This document shows, one piece after another, positions 7,825 to 10,563 of a DNA stretch of 10,563 nt. The notes below the pieces were generated by a model. That model was not told the origin of the DNA, made no database searches, and saw only the letters and a program-made list of their open reading frames with translations. Source of the DNA: Clostridiaceae bacterium (GTDB taxonomy: Bacteria > Bacillota > Clostridia > Saccharofermentanales > Fastidiosipilaceae). The DNA lies in contig JAAYZH010000241.1 in assembly GCA_012514965.1 (NCBI GenBank), positions 1 to 10,563 of the forward strand. Direction: 5' to 3'. The translations under genes were made by a program, and so were the position numbers. Position 1 is the first letter of the stretch; every line of letters starts with the position of its first letter.

Positions 7825-7854
7825 GCTCCTCCGTTTCAGACGGGGGAGCTTTTT
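7825..7854 (+). terminator. Rho-independent terminator of the zinc-ribbon gene
   Basis: A 10-bp stem (one G-U pair) with GCTCCTCCGT pairing to ACGGGGGAGC around a 5-nt loop is followed by a run of five T. It begins 24 bp after the stop codon. Confidence 0.88.
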
Positions 7855-7855
7855 C

Positions 7856-8023
7856 TTCGTAAATCCTTGATTTTTTTGCAGCCATAAAGGGATTTGGCAG
7901 TTCTTGTGAGTTGTGGCATATTGCTGGCCAAAAGCGTCGCTCAAATGGCAACTTCGTCATTGTACGTATCCGCCCCAGGCTTGGGATAACCCATATCCCC
8001 CTGAATCTGCATTTGGCACTCAT
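7856..8023. other. Non-coding spacer between two terminators
   Basis: No credible gene is seen. A 6-bp hairpin, GGGATA (7983-7988) with TATCCC (7994-7999), is present. The 12-mer AAATGGCAACTT at 7943-7954 resembles sequence inside the nearby mobile element, perhaps a relic. Nothing else was recognised. Confidence 0.5.
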
Positions 8024-8050
8024 AAAAAGAGACCGCCGGCAGGCGGTCTC
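8024..8050 (-). terminator. Rho-independent terminator for the baeRF gene, - strand
   Basis: A perfect 9-bp stem, GAGACCGCC with GGCGGTCTC around a 4-nt loop (8029-8050), is followed on the - strand by five T (A run at 8024-8028). It is 174 bp beyond the baeRF stop codon, because a 129-bp element with its target duplication lies between them. Confidence 0.85.
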
Positions 8051-8067
8051 AAGTTCCAATATCAGCT

Positions 8068-8075
8068 GTAGGAGA
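8068..8075. repeat. Target-site duplication, left copy
   Basis: GTAGGAGA, identical to the copy at 8205-8212, directly abuts the left terminal repeat of the miniature element. Confidence 0.85.
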
Positions 8076-8204
8076 GAGGCCACTGAAAAAGTCCAGTTAA
8101 ACATGACAACTTTGAGGGTGGAAGTGGCAACTTTCGCTGGTATTCGTGCGGCGAGGACGTACAGCGGCAAATGTTGCCACTCAAACGACTTTTTCAGTGG
8201 CTTC
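8076..8204. mobile_element. Miniature inverted-repeat transposable element (MITE), 129 bp
   Basis: The left end GAGGCCACTGAAAAAGTC (8076-8093) is the inverse of the right end GACTTTTTCAGTGGCTTC (8187-8204), with 17 of 18 positions paired and 15 contiguous. Exact 8-bp copies of GTAGGAGA flank it on both sides with no gap, the hallmark of a transposition insertion. No transposase can be encoded in 129 bp, so it would be moved in trans by a related full-length element. A second internal inverted repeat, AGTGGCAAC (8123-8131) with GTTGCCACT (8173-8181), allows extensive folding. Family assignment is open: an 8-bp duplication fits several insertion-sequence families. It lies in the presumed 3' untranslated region of the baeRF transcript. 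Confidence 0.85.
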
Positions 8205-8212
8205 GTAGGAGA
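8205..8212. repeat. Target-site duplication, right copy
   Basis: GTAGGAGA directly abuts the right terminal repeat of the miniature element and matches 8068-8075 exactly. Confidence 0.85.
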
Positions 8213-8223
8213 AACGATTTTCG

Positions 8224-9375
8224 TTATCTATAGCGATAGATGGCGGCGACACCGCTGGTGTCCGGCATTGCTTCCTTGGGTAAAACCTGTACGGAGCCGC
8301 CGCTGAGCAGGACTAACTCAGCTATGTCATCCAGTACATCATCTACTTCCGGATGGCCCAAATCGTCGGACAGAATTTCACCGCTTTCAGAATCGAGCTT
8401 GCCGGGGATGACCTTGCCATCCTCCAGCAGGAGCGTCTCGATTTTGGCCGCCACGGCGGCTTTGGCCACACGCTTAAGTTCCGATGAGCCCAATTGATCT
8501 GCTTGCGCTTGATGAAAGGCATCCAAAAGTTTCTGTACACTACTAGAAGTGCGCTCTTCGTTGATTTCGCGTACCTTGCTTTGTAATATGTTCAAGCTCA
8601 GAGACTCGAGAGACTTGCTTATACCAGCCTCTAGCAGGTAGGGGTTCGTGCTCAGATTTCGGAAATCGGCCTGGTGCTCGGCTAGAGTAAAGAGAATAAG
8701 AGGTTCTTTGGAAGGTTTAGAAAAATTCTCATAGACATAGCGATCGACATAACGGAAATATTTATCTGTGTCTTTACTGATTTCATCACTTGTACACCCA
8801 TGTCCGTGAAACATTGCGGTACCGCTGGCGCCACCATAGGAGCCGTGATTGAGGAAGGACTCCGTGACTTGATCACCCAGAACCTGCTCAAGGGTGCGAG
8901 GGACATCAGGGTCCAATTCAAGCTCTGCGATTCCGTATTGATTACCTTGGTAGAGGGCAAAATTCTCGCGGCTTAAGCCCAAGAGCATGTAATTTTCGAT
9001 GGACTGAAAAGCTTTGACCAGAGGTTTGATGTGAAAGCTGTCAGCGACTACCGCCAACTCTCGCACAGGAATATGCAAGTGGAAAACAACGCATTTATTC
9101 GCGCTGGCCAAAATCGCCAAGCCTTCTGTCGTGTGATTCCAAAATTCTCTGTCTTCATAGATTTCATAGAACGGCTGCAAGACTTTTTCAGTGAAGGAGG
9201 CATCCTCAAGCTGTTTTAATGAATTCTCGATGGTTCGCAGCAACTTCTTGAAAATGATCGAATCTTGCTTGTTGTCAGGAAAGACGCGGAAGGTAGGCTG
9301 ATATAGAGAAATCAGCGTACCATTTTCTTGAGCGATCAGTTCGGTGGGGAAACGGTGTTGTATTTCGTATGCCAT
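8224..9375 (-). CDS. Bacterial archaeo-eukaryotic release factor-like protein (baeRF)
   Basis: This 383-residue soluble protein resembles the baeRF families, bacterial relatives of eRF1/Pelota proposed to act at ribosomes in termination or rescue; no member's role is firmly known to me. Visible features are an N-terminal LISLYQPT segment (21-28), a GG...FHGHG loop at 181-193 with downstream acidic residues and the FRYVDRYVYE helix (207-216), a strand-like PLILFTLAEH segment (225-234), and a C-terminal L30e/eRF1-domain-3-like end (about 344-381) containing DDIAELVLLSGG and GVAAIYRY. The eRF1 peptidyl-hydrolysis tripeptide GGQ is not present; the HGHG loop occupies a comparable place in many baeRFs. 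The start ATG is supported by AAAGAGG 7 nt upstream. It is transcribed alone, between its own terminator at 8024 and the upstream tRNA terminator. The exact baeRF subfamily number cannot be decided by eye. Confidence 0.82.
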   Translation of the reverse strand: MAYEIQHRFPTELIAQENGTLISLYQPTFRVFPDNKQDSIIFKKLLRTIENSLKQLEDASFTEKVLQPFYEIYEDREFWNHTTEGLAILASANKCVVFHLHIPVRELAVVADSFHIKPLVKAFQSIENYMLLGLSRENFALYQGNQYGIAELELDPDVPRTLEQVLGDQVTESFLNHGSYGGASGTAMFHGHGCTSDEISKDTDKYFRYVDRYVYENFSKPSKEPLILFTLAEHQADFRNLSTNPYLLEAGISKSLESLSLNILQSKVREINEERTSSSVQKLLDAFHQAQADQLGSSELKRVAKAAVAAKIETLLLEDGKVIPGKLDSESGEILSDDLGHPEVDDVLDDIAELVLLSGGSVQVLPKEAMPDTSGVAAIYRYR

Positions 9376-9382
9376 ATAAAAG

Positions 9383-9389
9383 CCTCTTT
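9383..9389 (-). promoter_or_regulatory. Ribosome binding site of the baeRF gene
   Basis: On the - strand AAAGAGG ends 7 nt before the ATG at 9375. A perfect 10-bp palindrome CTCGATCGAG (9391-9400) lies just upstream in the leader. No convincing promoter was identified between here and the tRNA terminator. Confidence 0.7.
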
Positions 9390-9592
9390 TCTCGATCGAG
9401 CCCAGGCTATTAAATTGTCAGGGCTATGCCAGCAACTATCTAGAATAAAACTACAGCGCGAACAGGAAGCTTACTTAATTACTAGTCTGTACAACTATTT
9501 TAGCACCTTGGGCCGGTGGCTTCCAGCTCACCAGAGTTCTGAACGGTCTGATTATGCGTAGTCGGCACTAGTAAAGACAAGAGAAAGTAAAC

Positions 9593-9639
9593 AAAAAATA
9601 CCACCTCTTGCCAAGATTGCTCTCGACTGGAGATGGTAT
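9593..9639 (-). terminator. Rho-independent terminator after tRNA-Leu, - strand
   Basis: On the - strand ATACCATCTC pairs with GAGGTGGTAT (10 bp with one G-U pair, 22-nt loop), followed by six T (A run 9593-9598). It starts 6 nt after the tRNA CCA end. Confidence 0.75.
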
Positions 9640-9645
9640 AATTCG

Positions 9646-9731
9646 TGGTGCGGACAACAGGACTTGAACCTGCATGAGAAATTCTCACTAATACCTGAAA
9701 CTAGCGCGTCTGCCAATTCCGCCATGTCCGC
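9646..9731 (-). tRNA. tRNA-Leu, anticodon CAG (reads CUG), CCA encoded
   Basis: The - strand folds into a class II tRNA. Acceptor arms are GCGGACA (9725-9731) and TGTCCGC (9650-9656), with discriminator A and encoded CCA (9646-9648). The D region contains GGAATTGGCAGACGC. The anticodon stem CTAGT/ATTAG encloses the loop TTCAGGT, giving anticodon CAG at 9695-9697 with a G after it, as usual for Leu. The long variable arm TGAGAATTTCTCA and a T arm with loop TTCAAGT and five stem pairs complete the structure. The 86-nt length including CCA is typical of tRNA-Leu. Confidence 0.95.
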
Positions 9732-9744
9732 AAGGACGAGAGTA

Positions 9745-9773
9745 ATCTTAACTGAATAGTTGGAGAAATGCAA
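9745..9773 (-). promoter_or_regulatory. Promoter of tRNA-Leu
   Basis: On the - strand TTGCAT (9768-9773) and TAAGAT (9745-9750) are separated by exactly 17 bp, with the tRNA 5' end 13 bp beyond the -10 box. The hexamers are imperfect but the spacing and position are good. Confidence 0.6.
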
Positions 9774-9936
9774 GGGACTTTAGCAAATTTCCTTTTTGTT
9801 TGATGAAGCCCCAGCCGGACGCTTTTTCACAGCGCAAGAAAGGTCGTGAAGAAAATGGGTGGCGAAACTCACTGCCGGGAATAGCGACAACCCGTAGGTT
9901 GGGTTCGAAGTTTTTTTAGTCGTCTCCTCGTGTTTA
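9774..9936. other. Intergenic spacer between divergent tRNA-Leu and malQ
   Basis: No gene is seen. A weak 5-bp hairpin CAACC/GGTTG followed by GGGTTCGAA and seven T (about 9888-9917) resembles neither a full terminator nor a tRNA fragment. The whole tRNA-to-malQ gap is 329 bp; its ends hold the tRNA promoter and the malQ leader listed separately. Confidence 0.4.
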
Positions 9937-9945
9937 TGCTAAACT
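9937..9945 (+). promoter_or_regulatory. Possible extended -10 promoter element of malQ
   Basis: TGCTAAACT fits an extended -10 (TGn followed by TAAACT, four of six matches). No good -35 is visible. Transcription would start near 9952 and give a leader of about 110 nt. TATAGT at 9989 is an alternative. Confidence 0.35.
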
Positions 9946-9957
9946 GAAGACATGGAG

Positions 9958-9973
9958 TTGGAAACGATACCAT
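9958..9973 (+). promoter_or_regulatory. cre-like catabolite-repression operator upstream of malQ
   Basis: TTGGAAACGATACCAT matches every defined position of the CcpA site consensus WTGNAANCGNWNNCAW. It overlaps a CATGG/CCATG inverted repeat (9951-9955, 9970-9974) and lies just downstream of the possible start site, where CcpA or a LacI-type maltose regulator would block transcription. This suits a carbohydrate gene. Confidence 0.6.
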
Positions 9974-10046
9974 GTTCGGCCGGAAGAGTATAGTATGCGA
10001 TAGATTTCTGTGATTTGCAGCTTGTAGTCTGCAGTATATGCATTAT

Positions 10047-10051
10047 AGGAG
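10047..10051 (+). promoter_or_regulatory. Ribosome binding site of malQ
   Basis: AGGAG lies 9 nt before the ATG at 10061 and fixes that start. Confidence 0.75.
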
Positions 10052-10060
10052 TAGGGATAT

Positions 10061-10563
10061 ATGCAAGAGACATACAGTCGTAAGAGAGCAAGCGGTGTCT
10101 TATTACCCCTGTTCTCACTACCGGGTCCAGGGGGAATAGGCTGTTTTTCCGACTGCGTTTGCCAGTTCGCGCGGCAGCTTTCACGAGCAGGCCAAAAGTA
10201 CTGGCAGATTTTGCCTTTGGGTGTGACCGGTTTTGGTGACTCTCCTTATCAATCTTTTTCATCGTTCGCCGGGAATCCGTACTTTATCGATTTACACAGA
10301 CTTTTCCGGGACGAATTGTTGTCTGCAACTGAGCTCGAATCATATGATCAATTGTTTCACAATCTCACAAGAATTGATTACGCGCTGTTGTACAGCGAGC
10401 GCTTGGCCATCTTGCGTAGAGCTTCCTGCCGGTTTTTTGCGCAGGGCGGAGACGCGACACCTGCTTTCCGAGATTTTCTGACGGAACATCAAGCTTGGCT
10501 GCCCGATTTTGGCCTCTTTATGACGATCAAAGCAAGGCACGGCGGTTTACCTTGGCAGGAGTG
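10061..10563 (+). CDS. malQ: 4-alpha-glucanotransferase (amylomaltase, GH77), N-terminal part
   Basis: MalQ transfers alpha-1,4-glucan segments between maltodextrins and releases glucose, in the cytoplasm, in maltose/glycogen metabolism. The frame runs from ATG to the right edge without a stop, giving 167 complete codons of a protein usually near 500 residues. Family-typical features are RASGVLLPLFSLPGPGGIG at 9-27, the AGQKYWQILPLG segment at 43-54, GFGDSPYQSFSSFAGNPYFI at 57-76, and WQEW-like sequence at the edge. The catalytic aspartates and glutamate lie beyond the window. The start is supported by AGGAG 9 nt upstream, and a cre-like site in the leader suggests glucose repression. The family call is very secure. 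Whether further glycogen or maltose genes follow cannot be seen. Confidence 0.94.
   Translation, partial: MQETYSRKRASGVLLPLFSLPGPGGIGCFSDCVCQFARQLSRAGQKYWQILPLGVTGFGDSPYQSFSSFAGNPYFIDLHRLFRDELLSATELESYDQLFHNLTRIDYALLYSERLAILRRASCRFFAQGGDATPAFRDFLTEHQAWLPDFGLFMTIKARHGGLPWQE

Noticed and set aside
7706..8170. 154-codon - strand open frame
   Set aside because: It crosses two terminators and runs partly inside the MITE and antisense to the zinc-ribbon gene; no plausible domain.
7856..8223. CRISPR array or riboswitch in the gene-free stretch
   Set aside because: There are no regularly spaced repeats, and the structure is explained by a terminator and a MITE.
9634..9642. TGGTATAAT on the + strand as an extended -10 promoter antisense to the tRNA
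   Set aside because: It is the arm of the tRNA terminator read on the opposite strand, and no -35 box fits.
9552..9773. 73-codon - strand open frame
   Set aside because: It is a read-through of the tRNA-Leu gene with its promoter and terminator, not a protein gene.
9888..9917. CAACC/GGTTG hairpin, GGTTCGAA and T run as a terminator or tRNA T-arm fragment
   Set aside because: The stem is only 5 bp and distant from the T run, and the TTCGAA loop has no paired T stem.

Overview
The window looks like a chromosomal segment from a low-to-mid GC Gram-positive bacterium, most likely a Clostridia-type Firmicute. The evidence is a c-di-AMP phosphodiesterase of the PgpH type heading a ybeY/era/recO cluster, strong AGGAGG-type ribosome binding sites, a CcpA-type cre box upstream of malQ, and a CCA-encoding tRNA gene. 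The exact taxon cannot be read from the sequence.

Region 1 (3-4320, + strand) is a tight housekeeping operon: the 3' part of pgpH, a single ORF that fuses the rRNA-maturation endonuclease YbeY to the ribosome-assembly GTPase Era, and the recombination mediator recO. Compared with the well-known Bacillus order (phoH, yqfF/pgpH, ybeY, dgkA, cdd, era, recO), dgkA and cdd are absent and ybeY and era have become one gene. Region 2 (4268-6838, - strand) is a large PD-(D/E)XK nuclease fused to an XPD/DinG-like iron-sulfur helicase. Its 3' end overlaps recO tail-to-tail by 53 bp, and it starts at TTG behind a good ribosome binding site. Region 3 (about 6850-7855, + strand) is divergent and holds one gene with its own -10 box, ribosome binding site and terminator. 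It encodes a zinc-ribbon, low-complexity-linker, DUF4234-like membrane protein.

Region 4 (7856-8223) is non-coding. It contains a - strand terminator and a well-formed 129-bp miniature inverted-repeat element: 18-bp terminal repeats (17/18 matched) abutting an exact 8-bp target duplication. The element sits between the stop codon of the next gene and that gene's terminator. Region 5 (8224-9375, - strand) encodes a bacterial archaeo-eukaryotic release-factor-like protein (baeRF). Region 6 (9593-9773, - strand) is a tRNA-Leu(CAG) gene with promoter and terminator. Region 7 (about 9937-10563, + strand) is the start of malQ (4-alpha-glucanotransferase), with a cre-like operator in its leader, running off the window end.

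Most of the window is ordinary chromosome. The features most worth attention are the YbeY-Era fusion, the MITE with its target duplication, the baeRF gene, and the nuclease-helicase fusion. I did not find a convincing novel multi-gene system.
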